From Oscillospiraceae bacterium (GTDB taxonomy: Bacteria > Bacillota > Clostridia > Oscillospirales > Acutalibacteraceae), in the NCBI GenBank assembly GCA_015065505.1, contig SVQE01000029.1:1-33354 (forward strand): a stretch of 33,354 bases of DNA, read 5' to 3'. The translations under genes and the position numbers were made by a program. Below the pieces are notes generated by a model. The model searched no databases, was not told where the DNA came from, and saw only the letters and a list, made by a program, of their open reading frames with translations. Positions within the stretch are counted from its first letter, which is position 1. Every line of letters starts with the position of its first letter. This document shows positions 16,883 through 24,491 of the stretch, in pieces.

Positions 16883-17764
16883 TTGAATTATATTATTTTT
16901 GACCTTGAGTGGAATAACGGGTATAGCCACGCGCTGGGTAAATATATCAACGAAATTATTGAAATAGGCGCTGTTAAACTCGACAGTAAACTTAATATTG
17001 TTGACACTTTCAAGCAGCTTGTAATTCCGCAGTATACTAAAAAGCTTTCTTCAAGATGTAAGCGCTTTACAAAGATTACACCTGAAGAAATTAAGGAAAA
17101 CGCTATTGACTTCAATTCTGCTTTTTCTGATTTTGAAAGATGGAGCGGAAATGACGACAATGTTTTTATGAGCTGGAGCAATTCCGATTTATTCGTTTTA
17201 AGCCATAACTATCTGATTAACAGAAACAACTGCAATATTTCATTTATTCAAAAATACTGCGATGTTCAGAAATACTGTATGGCTTTTGTTAAGAAAGACG
17301 AAAGCGATAATAATCAGATTGGTCTGTCGGACTGCGCTTTGAAAATGGGCATTGAAATAGACACTGAAAAGCTTCACCGTGCGCTTTCTGATTGCTATGT
17401 TGCAGCCGAATGCTTTAAAAAGGTTTACGATGCAAAAAAGCTGAGTGCTTATATTCATAACTGCGATGCGAATTACTTTGAAAGGCTTTTATTCAAACCC
17501 TATTATATAACTGAAGCCGACAGTGAGCTGTTTAATGTTTATAAGCACGATTTAACCTGTCCTGTTTGTTCGGGAAGGATAAAGCCTTCATCGGAATATA
17601 TTATTCAGAACAAGGCGTTTAAGGGCGCAGTAAGGTGCAGAAAATGCAGAAAATCCTTCTGGGTTTTCATCAGGGCAAAAAAGACCTATGATGATGTTAT
17701 TGTTAAAGAGCGTTTTGTTGAAATGAATAAAAAGCGTGCCCGTAAAATCTTTTTTATCAAATAA
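16883..17764 (+). CDS. DEDDh 3'-5' exonuclease with C-terminal zinc ribbon, TTG start
   Basis: A 293-residue protein. The N-terminal part is a DnaQ-like exonuclease: Asp7 and Glu9 in FDLEW, IIEIGAVKLD, a central SNSD aspartate, and HRALSDC with the last His and Asp of the DEDDh set. The C-terminal part has CPVC (226-229) and CRKC (252-255), a four-cysteine zinc ribbon likely to bind nucleic acid or protein. It trims DNA or RNA 3' ends; the substrate is unknown (relatives are called KapD-like or sporulation-inhibitor exonucleases). The frame runs back to 16847, but the TTG at 16883 is chosen: GGAG lies 6 bases upstream, while the earlier starts fall inside the secG terminator stem. No promoter of its own is visible. 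Confidence 0.85.
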   Translation: MNYIIFDLEWNNGYSHALGKYINEIIEIGAVKLDSKLNIVDTFKQLVIPQYTKKLSSRCKRFTKITPEEIKENAIDFNSAFSDFERWSGNDDNVFMSWSNSDLFVLSHNYLINRNNCNISFIQKYCDVQKYCMAFVKKDESDNNQIGLSDCALKMGIEIDTEKLHRALSDCYVAAECFKKVYDAKKLSAYIHNCDANYFERLLFKPYYITEADSELFNVYKHDLTCPVCSGRIKPSSEYIIQNKAFKGAVRCRKCRKSFWVFIRAKKTYDDVIVKERFVEMNKKRARKIFFIK

Positions 17765-17838
17765 TTATTTAATTCTACTTTATTTTTAAGTTCTTTTGTT
17801 ATATAATTAATATACATTTAACCGTAAGGAGAGCTTTT

Positions 17839-20280
17839 ATGGCATCTAAGGATTACGACGATTTATTAGAATCTTTTATGAATAATTCTCAGAAGGTTTA
17901 TAACGATGATAAGGATAGTCTTAAGAAAAAGGGCGATTCACTTCCTTCTTCCTACAGCACTACCGAGGATTCGGGCAATAAGCCTTCAAAATCGCGCGGA
18001 AAAAAAGCTAAGAAAGAAACAAAGCCGAAAAAAGAGAAATCTCTGTTTGCAAAGATTCTCGGCAAAATCGGCAAGGTTCTTCTTGCGCTCATTATGATTT
18101 TCGGCGTTGTAGGAGTTGTTTGCGGTTCGGTTATCGCAATATACGGATACAGCGTTGTTCACGGCGACCCTGTTTTTGATTTGGATAAGGAAAAGTATTC
18201 GCAGAATCAAACCTCATTCCTTTACGGATATAAAGACAGCAAGAAAAAGAATATTGTCGAAATTGCAAGGCTACACGGCGAGGAAAACCGTGTTTGGATT
18301 AACCTTGAGGATATTAATGAATATCTTCCCGAAGCGTTTATATCCATTGAGGACGAGCGCTTTGAAAAGCACCACGGCGTTGACTGGAAGCGTGTCGGCG
18401 GTGTTATCCTTGTTTCAAGAAACTCGGGTCAGGGCGGTTCAACAATCACTCAGCAGCTTATTAAAAACCTTACCGATGAAAATGATGTTACTTTCGTTCG
18501 TAAATTTAACGAAATCCTTTCAGCGCTTAACCTTGAAAAGCACTATTCTAAGGATGAAATTATTGAGGCATATTTAAACACAATCTATCTTTCACACGGC
18601 TGCTACGGCGTTAAAACCGCTGCAGAAACCTATTTCGGTAAGGATGTTGAAGATTTGAATATTGCCGAATGTGCCTGCCTTGCAGGTATAACGCAGTATC
18701 CTTCAAAATACGACCCGCTTATTCACCCCGAGAATAACAGACAGCGTCAGCTCTGGATTTTAAAGAAAATGCACGAGCTCGGTTATATAACTCAGGCAGA
18801 ATATGATGAAGCAAAGAATTATGAAATGGTATTCACCAATTCAAAGAATTATAAGGGCTCGCAGGTTAAGCAGGATAAGAACGTAACAAAAGATAAGGCG
18901 CAGATTAATTCATACTATACCGATTATGTTATTGATGAAGTAATAACAGACCTTCAGAAGATGGGCTACAGTGCTAAGAAAGCCAAAAATATGATTTATG
19001 GCGGCGGTCTTAAAATTTACTGTGCAATCGACTTTGATGTTCAGAAATCCATTGAAGATGTTTATGTTAACTATAAGAAGATGCCCGATGAAAGCGTTCA
19101 GGGTGCTTGCGTAGTAATGGATTATAAGGGCAGAATCCTCGGTATAGTCGGCGGAACGGGTAAGAAGAAGGCTAACAGAGTTCTTAACCGTGCTTCGCAG
19201 TCAAAGCGTCAGCCCGGTTCAACAATTAAACCGCTTTCGGTTTACTCTCCTGCGCTTGAAAAGAGCTTGAACGACCCGAACACAGATATTTTCTGGTCAA
19301 CTCCAACACCCGATAAGCCGTTAATGAGACTTAGTAACGGCAAGATGTGGCCCACCAACGAAGGCGGCGGATATTCCGGCAGAAATGTAACTGTTCAGCG
19401 AGGACTTGCACAATCAATGAACACCATTTCCGCACAGACTCTTGATAAAATCGGTCCGTCATATGCATATGACTATATAACAAACCGTTATCATATTTCA
19501 ACACTTAGCGTGTTCGATGAGGACTATGCACCCATGGCAACAGGTTCTCTTACAAACGGCGTAACTCCTCTTGAAATGACAACTGCATACCAGGCATTCG
19601 GTAACGGCGGTTATTACTATGAAAGCTATTCTTATTACAAGATTGAGGATTCCCAGGGTAATGTTATTATTGAAAAAGACCCCGAAGCTTCAAAAGAAAC
19701 TGCAATTTCTGAAGGAACTGCAGGCATAATGAATAAGCTTCTTCAAACGGTTATGACTCAGGGTACGGGTACTTCATATAAACTCAGCAACATTCAGTGT
19801 TTCGGCAAAACCGGTACAACAACGGAGAATAAAGACCGTTGGTTTATCGGCGGAACACCCGAATATATCGGCGGTGTCTGGTACGGCTACGATACACCTA
19901 AAGAGGTTCATTACTATCTTTCACCGAACCCCAGCGGAACTATCTGGAATATGGTTATGAAGAATATTTACGATGCTAAGGGCGTTAACAAGAGAGAATT
20001 TGAAACACCTGATTGCATTGTTCAGCGTGAGTATTCACCCGAAAACGGAAAGCTTTGCTCGGGCAGTGGTATGTACGGTTGGTTTGACAAGAATAATCTT
20101 CCGGGCAAAACAACATATGTTCCGACTACGGAAGAGCCTTCAACCGAAAAGGGCGAAGATAAAGATAAAGACAAGGAAAGCACAACTAAGGATTCCAAAA
20201 AAACAACCGAAGCTCAAACAACTGAGGCTCAGACTACTCAGGCTCAGCCGGATGATTCTTCCGAGCAGGGCGGCGAATAA
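17839..20280 (+). CDS. Class A penicillin-binding protein (PBP1A type)
   Basis: An 813-residue bifunctional peptidoglycan synthase. A basic, disordered cytoplasmic tail (1-75) precedes one membrane helix (about 78-105). The GT51 glycosyltransferase domain shows EDERFEKHHG (about 171-180) and GQGGSTITQQ (about 197-206). The transpeptidase domain has Ser461 and Lys464 in STIK, the SMN motif (526-528) and KTG (657-659). The tail is Thr/Glu/Lys rich and contains three TTEAQ-like repeats. It polymerises and cross-links the wall outside the membrane and is a beta-lactam target. AAGGAGAG precedes the ATG. A TATAAT-like box about 30 bases upstream suggests its own promoter, without a good -35. Confidence 0.95.
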   Translation: MASKDYDDLLESFMNNSQKVYNDDKDSLKKKGDSLPSSYSTTEDSGNKPSKSRGKKAKKETKPKKEKSLFAKILGKIGKVLLALIMIFGVVGVVCGSVIAIYGYSVVHGDPVFDLDKEKYSQNQTSFLYGYKDSKKKNIVEIARLHGEENRVWINLEDINEYLPEAFISIEDERFEKHHGVDWKRVGGVILVSRNSGQGGSTITQQLIKNLTDENDVTFVRKFNEILSALNLEKHYSKDEIIEAYLNTIYLSHGCYGVKTAAETYFGKDVEDLNIAECACLAGITQYPSKYDPLIHPENNRQRQLWILKKMHELGYITQAEYDEAKNYEMVFTNSKNYKGSQVKQDKNVTKDKAQINSYYTDYVIDEVITDLQKMGYSAKKAKNMIYGGGLKIYCAIDFDVQKSIEDVYVNYKKMPDESVQGACVVMDYKGRILGIVGGTGKKKANRVLNRASQSKRQPGSTIKPLSVYSPALEKSLNDPNTDIFWSTPTPDKPLMRLSNGKMWPTNEGGGYSGRNVTVQRGLAQSMNTISAQTLDKIGPSYAYDYITNRYHISTLSVFDEDYAPMATGSLTNGVTPLEMTTAYQAFGNGGYYYESYSYYKIEDSQGNVIIEKDPEASKETAISEGTAGIMNKLLQTVMTQGTGTSYKLSNIQCFGKTGTTTENKDRWFIGGTPEYIGGVWYGYDTPKEVHYYLSPNPSGTIWNMVMKNIYDAKGVNKREFETPDCIVQREYSPENGKLCSGSGMYGWFDKNNLPGKTTYVPTTEEPSTEKGEDKDKDKESTTKDSKKTTEAQTTEAQTTQAQPDDSSEQGGE
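20203..20247 (+). repeat. Three 15-base repeats in the PBP tail
   Basis: Three in-frame units coding TTEAQ, TTEAQ and TTQAQ near the end of the penicillin-binding protein. The units differ at synonymous positions, so they are old or selected at the protein level. Threonine-rich tails like this are common on surface-exposed termini. Confidence 0.85.
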
Positions 20281-20296
20281 AATTAAAACAATTACT

Positions 20297-20333
20297 AACA
20301 GGAAAATCGAATATTCGGTTTTCCTGTTCTTTT
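20297..20333 (+). terminator. Terminator or attenuator between the PBP gene and ruvX
   Basis: A 13-bp stem with one T-G pair (20297-20309 with 20316-20328), loop AATATT and a short T-run (20330-20333). The ruvX ribosome binding site AAGGA follows at 20337. Confidence 0.75.
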
Positions 20334-20347
20334 ATTAAGGATTTAAT

Positions 20348-20761
20348 ATGAAAATAATGTCTGTTGATTACGGCGACAGAAGAACGGGCGTTGCATTTTG
20401 CGATGTTAACGAGGTTCTTGCATCCCCGTATACCGTTATTAATGAAGGCTATATGCCAAAGCTCGTTGATAAATTAATTGAAATAATTAATAAAGAAAAG
20501 CCTGGGAAGCTTGTTATCGGACTTCCGAGAAATATGGATGGCACCTTCGGCTACAGATGCGAGGAATGCAAAAATCTTGGTAATGAGCTTAAAAAGCAAA
20601 TTGATATTGAAATTGATTATCAGGATGAAAGATTAACAACAGTTATGGCGCATAACGCATTATCCGATAATAATGTAAGGGGCAAAAAAAGAAAAGAAAC
20701 AGTTGATGCTGTTTCTGCGGTTATGATTTTGCAAAGCTATATTGATTCAAAAAAGAAGTAA
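20348..20761 (+). CDS. ruvX: RuvX/YqgF family Holliday junction resolvase-like protein
   Basis: A 137-residue RNase H-fold protein. The first strand carries the catalytic Asp7 in MSVDYGDRRTGVA, the middle shows VIGLPRNMDG, and DERLTT plus a late VDAVSAVMIL with the last Asp complete the pattern. Members are essential in several bacteria and have been linked to 16S rRNA 5' end maturation and to Holliday junction cleavage. AAGGA is 6 bases before the ATG. It begins a close run of four genes up to 23843. Confidence 0.9.
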   Translation: MKIMSVDYGDRRTGVAFCDVNEVLASPYTVINEGYMPKLVDKLIEIINKEKPGKLVIGLPRNMDGTFGYRCEECKNLGNELKKQIDIEIDYQDERLTTVMAHNALSDNNVRGKKRKETVDAVSAVMILQSYIDSKKK

Positions 20762-20792
20762 TTGACATATGATATAAGGCGTATTTTTTAAT

Positions 20793-21335
20793 ATGGCTTT
20801 CTATATCAATAAAACTCAGATAATAATTGAGTATTCGTTTTTACTTGTAATTGCATTCACCTTGCTAAGCGGAAGCTATAATATCCTATATGTTATTCTG
20901 TTTTCATCACTGCACGAAACTGCACATCTGATTTCACTTTTATTATTCAAAGGCGATGTTAAGAGAATAAGAATAGCATTTTACGGTATGGGCTTGGAAT
21001 ACAAAGCAAATCTTTCGTTTATCTGCGAATTGCTGTTTTTAATTTCGGGTGTTACGGTTAATTTTGCTATTTCAGCGCTGAATATTTTCAGGGAAATAAA
21101 TTACTCACTTGCAATAATTAATCTTTTGCCCTTATATCCTCTTGACGGGGGAAGAGCATTAAAACTAATACTTAATAAGCTGTTTAACCTGAATGTTTCT
21201 GATTTAGTTTTCAGAATTATATCATTTGCGTTTATTGCAGCTATGATTATTTATATTGCAGTTACAAGGAATATTCAGTTACTGATTATAACAATATATA
21301 TAATTGTTTTTTCATTTAATAATACAACTGATTGA
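20793..21335 (+). CDS. Minimal M50 site-2 protease (SpoIVFB-like)
   Basis: A 180-residue membrane protein made almost entirely of hydrophobic segments. The zinc site is HETAH (His41, Glu42, His45) inside a helix, and the third ligand is Asp118 in PLDGG, in the standard order of M50 metalloproteases that cut substrates within the membrane. It lacks PDZ and CBS domains, so it is smaller than SpoIVFB or RseP. Substrate unknown; in spore formers SpoIVFB processes pro-sigma-K, but no SpoIVFA partner is nearby. The binding site is weak (AAGGCG, about 11 bases upstream). It ends 11 bases before the radical SAM start. Confidence 0.85.
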   Translation: MAFYINKTQIIIEYSFLLVIAFTLLSGSYNILYVILFSSLHETAHLISLLLFKGDVKRIRIAFYGMGLEYKANLSFICELLFLISGVTVNFAISALNIFREINYSLAIINLLPLYPLDGGRALKLILNKLFNLNVSDLVFRIISFAFIAAMIIYIAVTRNIQLLIITIYIIVFSFNNTTD

Positions 21336-21346
21336 TTGAGGAAAAT

Positions 21347-23191
21347 ATGATTAAAAAAGAAGTTGAGAAGCTCTTGCAGTATGTTCAGAAGCCTGCAAGA
21401 TATACTGGCGGAGAATTAAACAGCGTTGTTAAGGATAAAGACGCTGTTTCTCTTCGTTATGCATTCTGCTTTCCCGATATATATGAAATTGGTATGAGCC
21501 ACCTCGGTATGAAAATACTCTACGGTGTTGTTAATGAGCGCGAGGATGCATGGTGCGAAAGAGTTTTTGCGCCCGATACCGATATGGAAGAGCTTATGAG
21601 GAAACACAACGTTCCTCTTTTTGCCCTTGAATCGGGCGATTATATCAAAGATTTTGATATGATTGGCTTCACACTGCAATACGAGCTGAGTTACACCAAT
21701 GTTTTAAATATGCTTGATTTGGCAGGTCTGCCCTTGTTTTCTAAAGACAGGGAAGCGCTTACACCAATTATTGCCTTTGGCGGACCCTGCACTTGCAATC
21801 CCGAGCCTATTTCTGATTTTGCGGATATTATTTTCCTCGGTGAAGGTGAGGAGAGCACTAACGAGGTGCTTGATGTTCTGAAATACTGCAAGGAAAATAA
21901 TCTTAGTAAAAAGGATTTTCTGCTTAAGGTTAAGGATATCCAGGGCATTTATGTTCCGTCTTTTTATGAAGATTCATATAACGATGACGGAACGCTTAAG
22001 GAATTAAAAGCAACTAACGGCGCGCCTGAAAAGGTTAAAAAATCAATTATCAGCGATTTGAATAAAGTTTATTATCCAAAGGAATTTGTTGTTCCGTTTA
22101 TTAATATAGTTCACGACAGAGCTGTTGAAGAGATATTCAGAGGATGCATCAGAGGCTGCAGATTCTGCCAGGCAGGCTTTATTTACCGTCCTATAAGAGA
22201 GAAGAGCGTTGAAACAATAAACGCGCAAAGCAAAGCGCTTATTGAGTCGACGGGATATGATGAGCTTTCTCTTTGCTCACTATCAACATCGGACCACTCG
22301 GATGTTAATAATATGTTGTCATCATTAATCGACTGGACGGCAAAGGATAAAATTAATCTTTCACTTCCAAGCCTCAGAGTTGACAATTTTTCCGATGAGC
22401 TTGTTGAAAAGCTGAAGCTTGTACGCAAGAGCGGACTTACATTTGCCCCTGAAGCAGGAACACAGCGAATGAGGGATGTTATTAACAAAAATGTAACCGA
22501 AGAAGAAGTGTTAAGAACCTGCAACAAGGCTTTTGATAACGGATGGACAAGCGTTAAGCTCTATTTTATGATGGGACTTCCGACGGAAACAATGGAGGAT
22601 ATTGAAGGCATTGCAAATCTTGCAATGGAGGTTGTTCACGCGTTCTATAGGAATGAAAACCGCCAGAAGGGAACAGGCGTTCAGGTTTCGGTATCCTGCG
22701 CTTCATTTATTCCGAAGCCGTTTACGCCTTTTCAGTGGGAACCCGAGGATAATATGGAAAGCCTTAAGGCTAAGCAGGCGCATTTGCTTGAATCAATACC
22801 TTCAAAAAAGATTAAGGTTTCATATCACGAAACGCCAACTTCATTAATTGAGGGCGTGTTTGCAAGGGGCGACAGAAAGCTTAATAAGGTTCTTTATTCT
22901 GCTTATAAAAACGGATGTAAATTTGATTCCTGGGACGATAAATTCAGCTTTGAAGGCTGGATGAAAGCGTTTGAAGAAAACGGAATTGACCCATATTTCT
23001 ATACTCAGCGCAAAAGAGAGTTTTCGGAGCTTCTTCCGTGGGACCATCTTGATTACGGTGTCAGCAGAAGGTTCCTTGAAAAAGAGAATATCAAAGCCCA
23101 TAATAATGAAACAACGCCTCACTGCAGAATAAAATGTGCTGCCTGCGGCGCAAATAAGCTTAACGGAGGTAACTGCGATGCAAGAAATTAG
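21347..23191 (+). CDS. Radical SAM protein, TIGR03960 family
   Basis: A 614-residue protein with an N-terminal region of the B12-binding type seen in this family (FPDIYEIGMSHLG, then IAFGGPCTCNPEP and FLGEGEE) and a radical SAM domain whose cluster ligands are Cys267, Cys271 and Cys274 in CIRGCRFC. APEAGTQRMRDVINK and MMGLPTET are further radical SAM features. The end carries a small cysteine cluster (HCRIKCAACGAN). The reaction is not established for this family. A TTG at 21332 is in frame, but the ATG at 21347 has GAGG 5-6 bases before it. It overlaps its DUF2344 partner by 14 bases, so the two proteins likely work together. Confidence 0.9.
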   Translation: MIKKEVEKLLQYVQKPARYTGGELNSVVKDKDAVSLRYAFCFPDIYEIGMSHLGMKILYGVVNEREDAWCERVFAPDTDMEELMRKHNVPLFALESGDYIKDFDMIGFTLQYELSYTNVLNMLDLAGLPLFSKDREALTPIIAFGGPCTCNPEPISDFADIIFLGEGEESTNEVLDVLKYCKENNLSKKDFLLKVKDIQGIYVPSFYEDSYNDDGTLKELKATNGAPEKVKKSIISDLNKVYYPKEFVVPFINIVHDRAVEEIFRGCIRGCRFCQAGFIYRPIREKSVETINAQSKALIESTGYDELSLCSLSTSDHSDVNNMLSSLIDWTAKDKINLSLPSLRVDNFSDELVEKLKLVRKSGLTFAPEAGTQRMRDVINKNVTEEEVLRTCNKAFDNGWTSVKLYFMMGLPTETMEDIEGIANLAMEVVHAFYRNENRQKGTGVQVSVSCASFIPKPFTPFQWEPEDNMESLKAKQAHLLESIPSKKIKVSYHETPTSLIEGVFARGDRKLNKVLYSAYKNGCKFDSWDDKFSFEGWMKAFEENGIDPYFYTQRKREFSELLPWDHLDYGVSRRFLEKENIKAHNNETTPHCRIKCAACGANKLNGGNCDARN

Positions 23192-23843
23192 ACTCCGTTT
23201 TTCAAAAACAGATACGGCAAAATACATAAGCCACCTTGATATAAACCGCGCGTTTCAGCGTGCATTTTCAAGGTCTAAAATCGAATTATGGTATACCGAG
23301 GGCTTCAATCCTCATCCGTATATGAGCTTTTCTCTGCCGCTGTCTCTCGGTGTTGAAAGCCTTTGCGAGAATGTTGACATAAGAATTAACGAAAGCATTT
23401 CCTTTGATGAAATAAAGAACAGAATGAATGATTCTCTGCCAATGGGTATCAGAATTGTTGATGTTTATGATAACTTTATGGATTCTTCTGAAATTGCTTA
23501 CAGCGATTATGTTTATAAATTTGAGTTCTCCGATAATGAAGAAGCTCTTAGAAGAATAAAATCCGTATTGGAACAGGATGAAATTCTTGCACAAAAGAAG
23601 GGCAAAAAAGGCAAGAGAAGGATATTAAAGGAAACAGATATCAAGCAGTTCATTGATAAATATAATATCTCAATTCGCGCTGAACAAATTGTTTTGAACA
23701 TAAGGCTTTTGGCAGGAACAGAGAAAAATCTCAATCCTTCGCTTCTCTTTGATACAATTATTCGCTTAATTGATATGGATTTTGAATATAAAAGCATTTC
23801 AAGAATTAAGCTTTTAACAAAGGATTTGAAGGAATACAGATAA
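23178..23843 (+). CDS. DUF2344/TIGR03936 radical SAM-linked protein
   Basis: A 221-residue basic protein that starts MQEIRLRFSKTDTAKYISH and contains GFNPHPYMSF and LPLSLGVES, the conserved core of the family that always accompanies TIGR03960 radical SAM proteins, sometimes fused to them. The function is unknown; a role in RNA or ribosome modification is a guess from its usual neighbours. The ATG at 23178 is chosen over an earlier frame opening at 23136 because GGAGGT lies 8 bases before it. It overlaps the radical SAM gene by 14 bases. No good terminator follows. Confidence 0.88.
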   Translation: MQEIRLRFSKTDTAKYISHLDINRAFQRAFSRSKIELWYTEGFNPHPYMSFSLPLSLGVESLCENVDIRINESISFDEIKNRMNDSLPMGIRIVDVYDNFMDSSEIAYSDYVYKFEFSDNEEALRRIKSVLEQDEILAQKKGKKGKRRILKETDIKQFIDKYNISIRAEQIVLNIRLLAGTEKNLNPSLLFDTIIRLIDMDFEYKSISRIKLLTKDLKEYR

Positions 23844-23869
23844 TAATTTTGACTTTTTGTAAAAATTAT

Positions 23870-23898
23870 TTGACAACGCTATATCTTTATGTTATTAT
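23870..23898 (+). promoter_or_regulatory. Promoter of rplS
   Basis: Perfect TTGACA (23870-23875), 17-bp spacer, TATTAT (23893-23898). Transcription should start near 23905, leaving a leader of about 115 bases. Confidence 0.82.
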
Positions 23899-23904
23899 AT
23901 ATCA

Positions 23905-24009
23905 GCATTTAGCCGTGGATAACTCTGTTCACGCGGAAAATGCGAGTGTACGCATTTTAGATGATGGTCCAATGTCAGCTCCTGATAAGAACATCACATA
24001 AATATTAAG
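23905..24009 (+). promoter_or_regulatory. Structured 5' leader of rplS, possible L19 autoregulatory RNA
   Basis: The leader contains an imperfect stem (23913-23917 with 23932-23936), a perfect 8-bp stem AAAATGCG/CGCATTTT (23937-23944 with 23951-23958), and a TGATG/CATCA stem (23962-23966 with 23992-23996) enclosing a GTCAG/CTGAT hairpin (23974-23978 with 23982-23986). A competing ATGT/ACAT pairing (23972-23975 with 23991-23994) would open the last two. L19 leaders are known in Firmicutes; whether this one matches that family needs a covariance model. Confidence 0.55.
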
Positions 24010-24020
24010 GAGGAAATAAA

Positions 24021-24365
24021 ATGGACGCACTTAAACTTATTGCAAATGATTGCATAAAAGCAGAGCCCCCGAAGTTTGAAATCGGTGACACAGTTCGTGT
24101 TTCAGTTAACATTCGTGAAGGTTCAAGAGAAAGAATTCAGATGTTTGAAGGAACTGTTATTGCTAAGAAGGGCTCAGGAGTTTCTGAAACATTCACAGTT
24201 CGCCGTGTATCATACGGTGTTGGTATTGAGCGTGTATTCCCGCTTCATTCACCCAACGTTGTTGATGTTAAGATTGTTCGCTCAGGTAAGGTTAGAAGAG
24301 CTAAGCTCTACTATCTCCGCGACAGAGTCGGCAAGGCTGCTAAGGTTAAAGAAAACATTAAATAA
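24021..24365 (+). CDS. rplS: 50S ribosomal protein L19
   Basis: A 114-residue protein of normal family length with the conserved core: [47 protein letters not shown] and [20 protein letters not shown]19 sits at the interface of the large and small subunits. AAGGAGG is 8 bases before the ATG. In many bacteria rplS follows rimM-trmD; here it stands alone between its own promoter and a terminator, after a radical SAM pair. Confidence 0.97.
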   Translation: MDALKLIANDCIKAEPPKFEIGDTVRVSVNIREGSRERIQMFEGTVIAKKGSGVSETFTVRRVSYGVGIERVFPLHSPNVVDVKIVRSGKVRRAKLYYLRDRVGKAAKVKENIK

Positions 24366-24368
24366 TTC

Positions 24369-24400
24369 AAAGAACTTCAGGTTTTTCCTGAAGTTCTTTT
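24369..24400 (+). terminator. Terminator of rplS
   Basis: A perfect 13-bp stem (24369-24381 with 24387-24399), loop TTTTT, with the stem running into a short T-run. Confidence 0.9.
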
Positions 24401-24448
24401 ATTCTGTTTGATTTTTAATCAGTTTTTTATTCTGTTTGATTTTTAATC
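24397..24448 (+). repeat. 24-base direct repeat carrying a -35 element
   Basis: Two identical 24-base copies (24397-24420 and 24425-24448) with a 28-base period. The second copy contains the TTGATT used as the -35 of the rbgA promoter; the first has the same hexamer but no -10 at the right distance. Confidence 0.9.
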
Positions 24449-24464
24449 TGTTTTAATATATAAT
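24436..24464 (+). promoter_or_regulatory. Promoter of rbgA operon
   Basis: TTGATT (24436-24441), 17-bp spacer, TATAAT (24459-24464), 27 bases before the rbgA start. Confidence 0.75.
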
Positions 24465-24491
24465 AACATAAAATATTCAAGGAGGATGCTT

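Noticed and set aside
23842..23870. A 9-bp stem AATAATTTT/AAAATTATT after the DUF2344 gene as a terminator
   Set aside because: It contains only A-T pairs, has no T-run after it and overlaps the rplS -35 box; such stems are expected by chance in this AT-rich DNA.
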